Positions 1 through 9,599 of a DNA stretch of 64,000 nt are shown here, in pieces (the first letter of the stretch is position 1; each line of letters begins with the position of its first letter). The notes under the pieces are model-generated. The model made no database searches. It was given only the letters and a program-made list of their open reading frames with translations, and was not told the DNA's origin. The translations under genes and the position numbers were made by a program. The stretch covers positions 1 to 64,000 of the forward strand of contig CM032801.1 in assembly GCA_019155185.1 (NCBI GenBank), read 5' to 3'. The stretch comes from Beaufortia kweichowensis. Taxonomy: Eukaryota > Chordata > Actinopteri > Cypriniformes > Gastromyzontidae.

Positions 1-1348
1 AGAATAACACCTAGGTTCTTGACTGCGGAAGAAGGGACAATGGTGCAGCCTTCTATAGAGATGTTGTGGACTATCGTAATCGTGTTTGGAGCTATTGGGT
101 TCAATAATCAGAACCTCTGTCTTGTTGGAGTTAAGTAGAAGGAAGTTGTTTGCCATCCATATTCTAATATCGTTGATACAGTCTATTAGCTTTGAAAAAC
201 AGTTAGGGTTTTGTCAGGTTCTGAGGAAATATAAAGCTGGGTATCGTCAGTTTAACAGTGGAAGTTGATGTCATGTTTCTAATAATATCTCCGAGGGGAA
301 GCATATATAGTCTTAAGACAATGGGACCAAGAACTGATCCCTGTGGTACACCGTGTTTTACCTGAGAGGAATAAGATTTTTCCTCGTTAGCATTGACAAA
401 GTGGTAGCGATCAGTTAAATAAGATTTGAACCAGGCTAAGGCTTGACCATTTATGCCAACAAGGTTTTTCCAGTCTATCGAGAGTAAGATTGTATGATCT
501 ATTGTATCAAAAGCTGCACTGAGGTCGAGTAAAAATAAGAATAGATGTTTCACCGCTGATCTGATGCTAGAAGGAGGTCATTTGTCACTCTGAGCATGGC
601 ATTGTTTCTGTGCTGTGATGGGGCCTGAATCCTGATTGAAATTTTTCATAGATGCTATTTTTCGCTAGGAATGTCTGTAGTTGTTTGGACACAGCCTTTT
701 CCAATATTTTTGATAAGAAGGGGAGATTAGAGATTGGTCTATAGTTGGTTAGGTCTCCCTGGTCGAGATTAGGTTTTTAATGAGAGGCCTAATAACTGCC
801 ATTTTAAAGGCTGCTGGAACATAGCCTAATTCTAAGGATGAATTAATAATATTGAGCTGGTTCAAACTGCAGGAAAAACTTCTTTTAGGAGTTTTGTGGG
901 AATGGGATCTAATATACAGGATGATGATTTTGATGAGTTTATTATTTTTATGAGTTCATCCATTTTAATAGCATTGAATGATTCTAGTTGTACTATTGGC
1001 ATGATGCGGGACGGGATACTATGAGATATAGATAAGCTGCTTTGATACAATGTCCTTTGTGAAAAGCGCTATACAAATAAAATTGAATTGAAAAAAATAA
1101 AATTGAATTGAATAGAGGTGGCTGGCTGTGTAGATGCAATATTGTCCCTAATCTGCTCGATTTTATTATCAAAATATTTCATAAAGGTGTTACTATCGTG
1201 CTGTAGTTTAGCATCTTTTTCTGTAAATGATTTGTTTTTAGTCAGTTTTGCGACTGTATTAAAAAGAAATCGCGGGTTATTTTGATTTTCTGTGATCAAC
1301 TTGCTGAAATAGGACGATTTGGTGGTTTCACAGACAGGGTCACATATA
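1..1348 (-). mobile_element. L2-like LINE fragment, ORF2 (RT region)
   Basis: Minus-strand pieces read as the ORF2 of a fish L2 LINE, which encodes the endonuclease/reverse transcriptase for target-primed insertion. From N to C: a pre-RT linker (about 1113-1330, with NNPRFLFNTVAKLT), a segment with SCILDPIPTKLLKE (about 862-1045), and an RT core (203-553) with LLDLSAAFDTIDH and the GVPQGSVLGPI block. The frame is broken several times, and the element runs off the left window edge. It looks 5'-truncated at about 1348, where it meets the intron of the Harbinger MADF gene. Clade assignment is by motif resemblance. That it is a dead LINE copy is secure. Confidence 0.85.
1032..1112 (+). mobile_element. 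Short L2 3'-tail insertion inside the L2 copy
   Basis: The stretch holds the typical L2 3' end, AAAGCGCTATACAAATAAA, followed by imperfect ATTGA repeats, in the opposite orientation to the surrounding L2 frame. It separates two otherwise adjoining parts of the ORF2 linker. The same tail closes the plus-strand L2 near 62250-62290. It is best read as a severely 5'-truncated L2 that inserted into the older copy. I could not fix a target duplication. Confidence 0.6.
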
Positions 1349-1453
1349 CAGTCAGTATGTCATTTCAGACATAGCATGCAAACAAGCTATTCTGAAAAGT
1401 GGATAAAGAGGTGTTTATATTGAATATGTGTATTCTATTGTCTTTTTAACTAG

Positions 1454-2106
1454 CGGATGAGTGTAGAAAAAGGTGGAAGTCTCTTAGAGACACCTACAGA
1501 AAAGAGAGGAGGAAGGAGGCAGAGAGGAAGAGGAGTGGAGCAGGGGCAAACAGTGTGCGGCCATGGCACTACAGTGGGGTCATGGGCTTCCTCAACCCCT
1601 TCCTAGAAGATAGAATAACTGCCAGTAATATGGTAGAGGGGGTTGGGGAAACCCTGACCCCAGAGGAAAGAGAAGATGCCATGGCTAGGCATAGTCAGGC
1701 AGCACAGACAACCCACACACAGAGTCAGCAGTGTGAGGCGAACCAGCTGAGTGACAGCCCGAGCACATGCCCAAGTCAGTCTAGCCTTGAGGGACAGGCA
1801 GGATCATCAAGCCCGAGCCAGCCCAGTGTACAGGGACAGACAGGGCACTTACACAGGAGAAAGAGAGCACACAGCAGCACAGAGTTTGAGGAGAGGATGC
1901 TAACAGCTTTAGAGGCTGTGAGTAAGAGAGCTAGCACTCCTCAGGATGACAGTGACAGTTTATTTTTTAAAAGCCTCCAGGAGGACTTCAGGACGCTGTC
2001 ATTGAGGACCAGGCAGGACCTAAAGTTCCAAATGCACAAACTAGTGTATGAAGCTAAATGTCTTGATGCTGGACACACTGGGGAGAGAGTATCGGGGGGC
2101 AGCTGA
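1454..2106 (+). CDS. Harbinger MADF-type accessory protein, main exon
   Basis: PIF/Harbinger elements encode a DDE transposase and a Myb/SANT-like or MADF DNA-binding partner that helps import the transposase and bind the ends. The exon begins after a pyrimidine-rich acceptor ending in TTTTTAACTAG and continues the MADF fold with CRKRWKSLRDTYRKERRKEAE, then RPWHYSGVMGFLNPF. A Ser/Gln/Pro-rich linker with a basic patch (HRRKRAHS) follows. Near the C-terminus SLFFKSLQEDFRTLSLRTRQ resembles the BESS-like tail. The first exon is not visible; it would lie where the L2 sits. Orientation is convergent with the transposase remnant at 5509-6157, as in the Harbinger at 49053-53037. The frame is open to its stop, but the gene is incomplete. 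Confidence 0.72.
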
Positions 2107-2154
2107 CAAGTCTGTGAGGGGTAAGCTTATTTCCCTCGCAGTCTTGTCAGCTGC
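2099..2154. repeat. Imperfect hairpin at the end of the MADF exon
   Basis: GCAGCTGACAAG is matched 20-30 bases on by CTTGTCAGCTGC; GAGGG/CCCTC pairs extend the stem to about 20 bp with a few mismatches around a short AT-rich loop. The left arm contains the stop codon of the MADF frame. It may be a structured transcript end or a chance palindrome. Confidence 0.5.
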
Positions 2155-2632
2155 ACCTTGTTCTTTCTCCATTACACACAAGAAAGAAGCCTTGTATAAA
2201 AGTATTTGTTCAAACAGTTTATTCAAGCTTTGTATTTTTTTTTAAATGTTATTATTTTCTCTTCAAAAAAAGTTAATAAATAAGTTGTAAGTTAATATAC
2301 CGGCAATAAAATTTTGTTGACATTTCTGGTTATATGTGTTTTATATTATTACACATCTACCATATCCACCTTATCATATTGAAAATGTGTAGGGGACCCA
2401 GGTGAAAAATTTAACGTCCCTCGTGTACTTAAAGGGTTCATATGATGGTTCTAAAAAAAACACCATGAATATGAACTAAAATGTTCTTTTAACATACAAG
2501 TGGTACCTAAATACATTTTATTAGTTGTTACCTAAATACATGTGATGGTCTTAAGATTATCTTAATAATTACTAAAGAATAATTTTATTTATATTAAGTA
2601 CAAATTTATTGGTGGCTCTTAAAAGAGCCGTT
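2107..2632. other. Noncoding middle of the Harbinger element
   Basis: AT-rich sequence between the MADF gene and the LTR insertion, without a convincing reading frame. It should hold the convergent 3' ends of both Harbinger transcripts. AATAAA-like signals occur on both strands (AATAAA on plus near 2275 and 2304; on minus at 2605-2610). The only structured site seen is the stem-loop at 2614-2629. Confidence 0.5.
2605..2629 (-). promoter_or_regulatory. Histone-type 3' stem-loop next to AATAAA
   Basis: On the minus strand the sequence is GGCTCTTTTAAGAGCC, then ACC, then AATAAA. The 16 bases equal the canonical replication-dependent histone mRNA stem-loop (6-bp stem, 4-base loop), and ACC is its usual 3' flank. 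SLBP binds this structure in histone mRNA. Without the LTR insertion it would lie a few dozen bases downstream of the stop codon of the minus-strand Harbinger transposase. No purine-rich histone downstream element is evident. Role inferred; the sequence match is exact. Confidence 0.5.
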
Positions 2633-2893
2633 TGTCATGATTCCACCCTTGCACCTCTTGTTTGGACTTCGTTTTTCATTCTGCACCTCCCTCTGGACTC
2701 AATTCCCCATAATGCATTTCACTTGTTCACCTGTTCACCATCTGTAATCCTGTTAGCACCATTTATCTTGTTATCACCCGCACCTGTTTTCTGTCATTAT
2801 GAGTTTATTGTTTGTGTTATTTAAAGCCTGTTTTTAGTTTAAGTCTTGGTCCGGTATTGTTGTTCTTTTGTCTGTTTGGAATTGTTCCTTCTA
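2633..2893 (+). repeat. 5' LTR remnant of copy 1
   Basis: Nearly identical to 4942-5202 of the 3' LTR, from TGTCATGATT through the GTCCGGTATTGTTG region, and stops at GGAATTGTTCC where the coding sequence begins abruptly. About 290 bp of LTR expected from the 3' copy are absent. Confidence 0.85.
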
Positions 2894-4949
2894 GTTATGT
2901 CCCAGTGCAGACAGGAAGTAGTTATGGGGATCTCTCTTGTCCCAAGTCTCGAGGTACCTTTGCTCAGGTTGCTTCTGCTACAAGGTATGTAAATGTTGCA
3001 GTAACTTCACCACAAGATGTTTCTACCCAATCTGGGAACTATCAGGGTTTCTATAGACCAGTTGCTCTAGTTGCTGCGTCACCCCAAATGGGACCTTCCA
3101 GTCAGTTTGCATTTCCCCAGGGAGGAAGTAGTGCTTATAGTGGTACCCTTGCCCAATCTCAAGTCAGCTCTAGGAAACGTGTTTTGGAAGACTTTAGTGT
3201 TTTCAGTGGCCCTTTCCAGCCTCAAGGTACCTTTAGCCAGTTTGCTTCTGGATCTCCTTCCAAGTTTAGTTCCTCACGGCTAGTTTCTAGTCAGTCCACA
3301 AGTAATCCAGGTTTATTTAACCAGCACTCTCCAGCTTCACTGATTGGGCCTCAGAGGAGCACATCAGCTCAATTTATGTCATCTCAGGGAGAAGGTAGTG
3401 CGTGCAGTGGTTATTTGCCCCATTCTCAGTCGGGTTCTAGTAAACTCTCATCTGAGTCTTTCAAACCCATCTCACCTCAGGCTGTTTTCACACAACTAGT
3501 GTTGCAAGCTCTAAGGGCAGTTCTAGCACTATTTCAGCAGGCGTTAGTCGCTTGGTCTCTCAGGCCAAGAGTAGCGTTTACAGTGGGTCTTCACAGCAAC
3601 TTAGTGTTTCCAGTCAGCCTGCCAGCAGGTCTCGTATACATGCAAAGCTTTTGTCTTCAGCTGGGAGACTCTCCAGCCAGAGCGCTAGCAGTCAGGCGAT
3701 CCAAAGCCAGCATGCAGCAATTATGGGCAGTTCTAGACCACCAGTGACAGGAAGTTCTTGTCAGTTGGTTTCTGCACAGGGAGGTAATGGAACTCTTGGT
3801 GATGTGTCCCTACAGTCTCAAAGTATCTCAAGTCAGTATACCCCTGAATATTCTACTCTTGTTTCCTTGCCTGCAGCTGTTTCTAGCCAGCCCACTGGCA
3901 GTAATGCGTCCCAGAATTTGTATGCTTCTAGCTCCCAAGGGGGTTTTAGTCAGTCGACCATTTTTCATACCTCTAGTCTAGCACAGGGTGCAAGTAGTTT
4001 TCCTAGCAATTCATATATGCAGTCCCAATGCAGCCCTAGTCAAGTTAACTTTGGTTCTTCTCAGTTGAGCGCAGTGGCTTCACCCCAGACTAGTAGTTAT
4101 AGTCAAGCTGCTGAATCCCTGTCCCAGGGCCAAACTCCTCAAGAATGGCACCCATCTGTCCCTAGTTTGTGTCTAAGTAGTCAGACCTCTGGTGCAGTGT
4201 CACAAAGCAAGTTTTCCCCTCCAAGTGCCCCAGCTCCTAGTAATCCCTCCACTGTAGACTGTCCAAGCCTGTTTGTTCCTGAGAAGTCCTGTTCAGAGTC
4301 ATCTGTCGCTAGTTTGTCCCTAAGTAGTCACTCCTCTGGGCCCCCAGTTCCCGTATCCTTTGGGCCCCCAGTTCCCGTCTCCTCTGGGCCCCCAGTTCCC
4401 GTCTCCTCTGGGCCCCCAGTTCCCGTCTCCTCTGGGCCCCCAGTTCCCGTCTCCTCTGGGCCCCCAGTTGTTCCCGTCTCCCCTGGGCCCCCAGTTGTTC
4501 CCGTCTCCCCTGTTCCCGGCGCCTCTGAGTCCCCTGTTCCCGGCGCCTCTGAGTCCCCTGTTCCCGGCGCCTCTGAGTCCCCTGTTCCCGGCGCCTCTGA
4601 GTCCCCTGTTCCCGGCGCCTCTGGGTCACCAGAGCAGCCGCAGCCTGCACCAGAGCGGTCACAGTCTGCACCAGAGCGGCCGCAGCCTGCACCAGAACGG
4701 TCACAGCCGCCACAGTCTGCCCCAGAGCGGCCACAGCTTGCACCAGAGCAGTCACAGCCGCCACAGTCTGCCCCAGAGCGGTCACAGCCGCCAGAGCCAG
4801 AGCCCGAGCCTCCAGAGCCAGAGCCAGAGCCCGAGCCTCCTGACCCCGAGCCTCCTGACCCTGAGCGCCCGCCCAGCCTCCCTCTCCCCCCTCCGTGGAT
4901 CTTGTGGTGCGAGGACGCGCCTTCCAGGGGGAGGGGGGTACTGTCATGA
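2894..4949 (+). pseudogene. Ser/Gln-rich, then Pro/Glu-rich LTR-element protein
   Basis: No enzyme domain is recognised. The N-terminal two thirds is Ser/Gln/Phe/Gly-rich with recurring phrases such as SSQFAFPQGGSSAYSG, VSSQPTGSNASQN and TFSQFASGSPSKFSS, like an intrinsically disordered or prion-like sequence. The C-terminal part is built from tandem repeats: GPPVPVSS (about 4340-4500), SPVPGASE (about 4505-4630), PERPQPA-type units and a PEPEPEPP tail. One frameshift near 3495-3550 splits it into two frames. The stop lies inside the 3' LTR start, after a G-rich polypurine tract (4927-4939). The frame matches copy 2 over most of its length, so it was under coding constraint or is young. Function unknown. 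Confidence 0.7.
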
Positions 4950-5491
4950 TTCCACCCTTGCACCTCTTGTTTGGACTTCTGTTTTTCACTCTGCACCTCC
5001 CTCTGGACTCAATTCCCCATAATGCATTTCACTTGTTCACCTGTTCACCATCTGTAATCCTGTTAGCACCATTTATCTTGTTATCACCCGCACCTGTTTT
5101 CTGTCATTATGAGTTTATTGTTTGTGTTATTTAAAGCCTGTTTTTAGTTTAAGTCTTGGTCCGGTATTGTTGTTCTTTTGTCTGTTTGGAATTGTTCCTG
5201 TTACCAGTTTGGATTATTGCCTGTTTGGATTTGTTCCTGTGCCTGTTTGGATACTTACCTGTTTGGATTTTGCCCGTTATCTGTGTGATTTAACGTTGTT
5301 TAGTTTGGCTGTGTGGGTTTTTGTTACCTGTTTCTCGTTCCTTCCTGGATGTACTCTGTGCCTGTGATTATCAATCCTGTGATGTTCTCCTCATGAGTGA
5401 GGCCTGCAAACCTGTTCTGCTACAAACTCAGTAAAAGACTTGTTTGAGATTATCTCGTGTGTTCTGTCTGATCTGACCCAGCACCGTAACA
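4942..5491 (+). repeat. 3' LTR of copy 1 (550 bp)
   Basis: Starts TGTCATGATT right after a GGGGGAGGGGGG tract and ends CACCGTAACA, followed by the CCGTT duplication. It includes an AGTAAA poly(A)-like signal near 5430. The architecture (CACCTCCCTCTGGACTC, then TTATCACCCGCACCTGTTTTC) is shared with the LTRs at 58997-59376 and 23969-24366. Confidence 0.85.
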
Positions 5492-5508
5492 CCGTTAAAA
5501 TGAATGTC

Positions 5509-6157
5509 TTATGCCACAGGTTGCCAGGGGACAGCTCCCTCTGTGGAGAAATATGTCATAAATTTCTCCCGGACACGGATAGTCTCCCATGTGGCATTGT
5601 TGCTGCCCATTCGGGTGACATCCTGTAGGCCAGCAGCGTCTCCATCTCCAGTCGATGGTTTGGGCGTCCTGGTGATGTTTGTGGACCTTCTCAGGTAGTT
5701 GTGCAGGACACAGGTAGCCTTCACACAGGCCTCCACGTTGGCAGGGCTGATCTCAATGACTCCTCTGTACATACGCCACTGAGCTGTGAGGATACCAAAG
5801 GTATTCTCAACAATCAGCCTTGCCCGTGACAGCCTGTATTTGAAAACTCTGTGCCTGCCAGAGAGATTGTGTCCTGGGAAAGGCCGCATTAGGTCTCGGC
5901 GGAGTGGAAAGGCCTCATCAGCCACAAACACATGTGGCTGTGGTCCCAAATGCTCTGCACGTGGCAGCAGAGCATCCTGTGGCAAGCCAACGGTTCCATC
6001 TCGAAGTGCCTGGCCAAAGATGGAGTTAGCCAGCACACCGCCATCGCTTGTCCTCCCGTAGCTACCCACATCCACTACCCGGAAGCAGTACTGGGCTTCT
6101 ACCACTGCCAGGAGCACAACGGAGTAGGTCCCCTTGTAGTTGAAGAACAGGGACCCA
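5509..6157 (-). pseudogene. PIF/Harbinger DDE transposase, C-terminal remnant
   Basis: Harbinger transposases (related to host HARBI1) cut and paste the element into TWA sites. This minus-strand frame starts inside the catalytic domain at SLFFNYKGTYSVVLLAVVEA and continues through GRTSDGGVLANSIFGQAL, VFVADEAFPLRRDLMRPFPG (second catalytic Asp), RLSRARLIVENTFGIL (catalytic Glu) and CVKATCVLHNYLRR, ending AVPWQPVA. The N-terminal half, including the first catalytic Asp (GALDGKH in relatives), is missing; upstream residues to 6231 do not match the family. It belongs with the MADF exon at 1454-2106. Confidence 0.85.
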
Positions 6158-6430
6158 ACCCTCAACCCTTTTGAGACACTCCAGGACCCCTGGAGTTTCC
6201 AGAGAGGATTGGAGAAACACATTCCAAACACAATGTGTTTGGAATGTGATCAAAAAGATCACAATGTGATCAAAGAGATCACAGAGGATGAGCAGGACTA
6301 AAACTGCCCAATTTGTATCTATATATATATATCTATGTGTGTATTCCTCCATAATCACTTGATACCCTGCTATAGTTATTGCATGCATTTCATTGTCATC
6401 GAAGTTTAACTGTTATTTCATGACAGATAT
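6158..6430. other. Flank between Harbinger remnant and Gmr1-like element
   Basis: No reading frame of substance. Contains the palindrome above, a short TATATA run near 6322, and at its right end GATAT, the left copy of the Gmr1 target duplication. Confidence 0.5.
6218..6248. repeat. Perfect 15-bp palindrome
   Basis: CACATTCCAAACACA is followed, after a single A, by its exact reverse complement TGTGTTTGGAATGTG. It sits just beyond the broken end of the Harbinger transposase, next to a partial direct repeat of GATCACAATGTGATCAAA. It may mark a rearrangement junction. No function assigned. Confidence 0.7.
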
Positions 6431-6796
6431 TGTTACGTCCCTCGTCAGTTAGCTGTAATACATCTAGGGATATTGTTGAACATAACATACAAAATAATAA
6501 TGTGTGTGCATCTTAATGGGGAAAGAAAAACTGCACAAGGAAAACGACCATAACCATAAGTTCAGTTTGATTCATATTTATTCTTTTGTTTTAAAGTGTT
6601 TAGAAAAAAAAAAAGAGTACTTATTTACAATATATACAATATGATGAACAAGCCAGATGAGAACATGTTGAGGAGGAAAGGAAGGAGCGAGAGAGATGCT
6701 TAAATAAAAAAACTAAACAGAAACAAAAACCCCAAATAATTAAATGTTTATTTATCTGTCAACAGAAAATGTAGAAATAAACATCTTCAGCGTACA
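6431..6796 (-). repeat. Gmr1-like 3' LTR, left segment
   Basis: Begins TGTTACGTCC after GATAT. From about 6559 it is nearly identical to 18842-19082 of the other LTR. It stops at CAGCGTACA, where the chromovirus starts. The first 128 bp have no counterpart in the truncated 5' LTR. Confidence 0.85.
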
Positions 6797-7189
6797 TGTT
6801 ACGGAACAGAAGGGACGGAGTCAGCGGCTGGCAGATATGGTAATTTATTAACGGAATATAAAGACAAAAGGTAAAGACGTAAATGAAACTAAGATCAACA
6901 ATACTGTCCTTGAAACACCACAGGGAAACTCAGGAACACAGGAGACGAGGAAATACTGGAGGATGATCATGGGAGACAATGGAGGATGATCTTGCTGGAA
7001 GACACTGGAGATCACAGGTAGGTGTAGCGGGTAAGAGAGTCCTTGTAACATAACTGAGACTGGACAATGACTGGTGGAAGATGAGTGTCTTATATGGTGA
7101 AGTGGTAATAGGGATCAGGTGGCCGGTGATTAGAACTCGAGAGGGTGAGCTGTGATTGGGTGAACTGTGAGCCTGGCGTGTCCGTGACA
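6797..7189 (-). repeat. Chromovirus 3' LTR
   Basis: Paired with 11452-11847 over its whole length. Immediately inside lies GTACCCCCCTCCCC, which on the minus strand is a G-rich polypurine tract (7190-7203) directly upstream of the LTR, as plus-strand priming needs. Confidence 0.92.
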
Positions 7190-7863
7190 GTACCCCCCTC
7201 CCCACGGCCCGCTCCAGAACCCCGGCGCCGTGGTGGTCTTCCTCTACCACGAGGGGCTGATCTGTCGGGGTGCAGAGAGTGGAAGGTTTGCAGTAAGGCC
7301 GGGTCAAGTATGTCATCACGTGGTACCCATGACCGTTCCTCAGGGCCGAGCCTTCCCAGTCGACCAGGTACTCTAACCGGCCCACCACGGGCCGGGGAGT
7401 CCAGGATGTCCTTGACCACAGATACCGCTCCTTCCTCCAGTACCAAAGGGAGAGGGGGTTCCACGCCAGGCTCTGTGGAGGGAAGAACAGAGGGATGGTG
7501 AGGTTTCAACAGGGACACATGAAAAGTGGGGTGTATACGATACTCAGCCGGTAACTGGAGTTTATAGGTGACTGGATTGATCTGCTCAATGATGGTGAAG
7601 AGACCAATGAAGCGGGGACTCAGCTTGCGGCAGGGCAAACGCAGACGAATATCTCTGGTTGACAGCCATACCTTCTGTCCCGGTTGGTAGATTGGAGCAT
7701 CCGAGCGGCGAAGGTCGGCTGTCAGTCTGCGTCGATTTACTGCACGCTGGAGGTGGTGGTGGGCTGAGTCCCAGACTCTCGCTCTGCGGAACCAGTAATC
7801 TACTGGCTGGGACGTCTGAGGGTTCGCCAGACCAAGGGAACATGGGGGTTGGTACCCAAGCAC
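7090..7863 (-). pseudogene. Chromovirus integrase C-terminus and chromodomain
   Basis: Reads as the end of the pol polyprotein. First the integrase tail with RRSDAPIYQPGQKVWLSTRD and KLSPRFIGLFTIIEQINPVTYKL (GPY/F-like module), then HPTFHVSLLKPH, and then a chromodomain-like segment around VVKDILDSPARGGPVRVPGR and RSWVPRDDILDP, which lacks a complete aromatic cage by eye. Chromodomains steer integration to marked chromatin. The frame runs through the polypurine tract into the LTR. It is out of frame with the integrase core. Confidence 0.85.
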
Positions 7864-8500
7864 ACACTGGAAGGGAGTAAGATTCGTAGAGGGCTGGCGT
7901 AGGGAGTTCTGGGCATATTCCTCCAGCCGAGATACTGGCTCCAGGAGTCTTGATGGTCGTGGCAGAAGGTTCAGGGTACCTGCTGATCTCCTGGACCTTC
8001 CTCTCCGTCTGCCCGTTCGATTGCGGATGGTATCCTGATGATAGACTGATGGTCACACCTAGGAGGGAGAAGAATGCTTTCCACACACGTGAGATAAATT
8101 GAGGACCTCTGTCTGAAACAACATCTTCAGGAATGCCAAAGTACCTGAATACATGGTTGAAGAGTATTTCCGCTGTCTCCATTGCTGTTGGTAAACCTTT
8201 CAGAGGAATTAAGCGACAGGATTTGGAGAATCTGTCTACTACGATGAAGATGCATGTACAGTCACTGGAGGGGGGTAAGTCAGTGATGAAGTCCACCCCT
8301 AGGTGTGACCAGGGGCGGTTAGGAACGGGCAGCGGGTGGAGTTTACCAGCAGGTAGGTGGCGAGGAACTTTGGCCACGGCACACTCCTGGCAACCCCGCA
8401 CGTATCTTCTTACGTCTGCGGCCATGTTGGGCCACCAGAAGCGTGCCTTCAGGAGCGAGAGAGTCTCATTGGCCCCTGGGTGGCCAGTGCCACCCAGCAT
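7586..8500 (-). pseudogene. Chromovirus integrase, zinc-binding and catalytic core
   Basis: Integrase inserts the cDNA. Seen in order: an HHCC-type domain (GHPGANETLSLLKARFWWP, then CQECAVAK), and the catalytic core with GVDFITDLP (first Asp), VVSDRGPQFIS (second Asp) and SSGYHPQSNGQTER (Glu). Frame is lost about residue 170 and the rest of the open frame is out-of-phase. The following domain continues in the 7090-7863 frame. Confidence 0.88.
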
Positions 8501-9536
8501 ATGTGTGAGTCATATGGATCATGGATGTGCGTTGACGACAAGGTAGGTATTGCAATCCAGGTGGGCAGCCCGGCGGAGCTTGAGGTGGAGTATCGGCCGA
8601 GGGGAGCGTTTCTTCAGACCATGTGATGGGACTTACGATTAGTGGTTCGGGGAGAATGGGTTCCGGTTCTTCGTTGCTCTCTGGGGGTGAGTGGATACGT
8701 GACAGGGCATCAGCTTTGGAGTTTTTGGAACCAGGGTGGTAAGAGATGGTGAAGTCGAATCGGGTGAAGAGCAGGGCCCATCTTGCTTGTCTGGGGTTAA
8801 GGCGTTTGGCAGCACGAATATATTCGAGGTTTTTATGATCGGTGAACACTTGGAAGGGGTGATGAGCTCCCTCTAGCCAATGTCTCCATTCCTCCAGGGC
8901 TAACTTGATGGCAAGGAGTTCCCTGTTCCCGATGTCATAGTTGGCTTCCGCCGGGCTGAGTTTGCGGGAGAAGAAGGCACATGGGTGGAGGCGACTAGGT
9001 TTCCTCTGCTGCTGAGACAAGACCGCTCCTACTCCAGTTGATGAGGCGTCGACTTCCACAAAGAAGGGTTTGTTGGGATCAGGATGTACCAGGAGAGGAG
9101 CAGTCACAAAGGCGTCTTTCAACCTTTGGAAGGCTTCTGCAGCTGCTGGTGTCCAGGGAAGATGTTTGGGTGCTCCCTTCAGCAAACTGGTGAGAGGGTG
9201 GACAATGGAGCTGAAGTTCTTGATGAACCGGCGGTAAAAGTTAGCAAATCCGGTGGAAGCGCTGGAGTTCTTTAACGGAAGTTGGAGTGGGCCAAGAGGT
9301 GATGGCGGTGACCTTCCCTCGTCCATTTGGATGCCACTACTGTCGATGTTGTAGCCAAGGAACTGCACTGAGGGGAGATGGAAGGAGCATTTCTCAGCTT
9401 TGAGGAAGAGCTGGTATTCCCTCAGGCGTTCTAGGACCTCCGCAACGTGTTGGCGATGTTCGGCCAGGCCCCGGGAGTAGATCAGGATGTCGTCAATATA
9501 CACCAGCACAAACTTATGAAGGAACTCCCGGAGCAC
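8466..9536 (-). pseudogene. Chromovirus RT C-terminal half and RNase H
   Basis: Begins at the RT catalytic box FVLVYIDDILIYS (YIDD), followed by the thumb region QFLGYNIDSSGIQMDEG and FYRRFIKNFSSIVHPLT, the RNase H domain with FVEVDASSTGVGAVLSQ, NRELLAIKLALEEWRHWLEG and VFTDHKNLEYI, and the end motif SKADALSRIH. These enzymes copy genomic RNA and remove it. A frameshift separates this half from the RT N-terminus at 9600-10856, and the end runs out of phase toward integrase. Confidence 0.9.
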
Positions 9537-9599
9537 CTCATGGATGAAATCTTGGAAAACGGAGGGGCGCTGACCAGTCCATACGGCATGACCAAGTAT

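Larger units (their letters stand above)
2633..5491 (+). mobile_element. LTR element with Ser/Gln/Pro-rich ORF, copy 1
   Basis: Bounded by TGTCATGATT at the left and GTAACA at the right, with the 5-bp target duplication CCGTT on both sides (2628-2632 and 5492-5496). The 3' LTR is full length. The 5' LTR is cut short and runs straight into coding sequence, so the rest of that LTR, the primer-binding site and the start of the frame are deleted. The interior holds one low-complexity frame and a polypurine tract, with no protease, RT, RNase H or integrase. The insertion splits the older Harbinger. A related copy lies at 55746-59376 on the minus strand. Confidence 0.85.

Noticed and set aside
4309..4996. 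Minus-strand Gly/Ser- and Arg/Gln-rich frames opposite the Pro-rich repeat
   Set aside because: Shadows of the in-frame repeats of the plus-strand ORF; no start context or homology.
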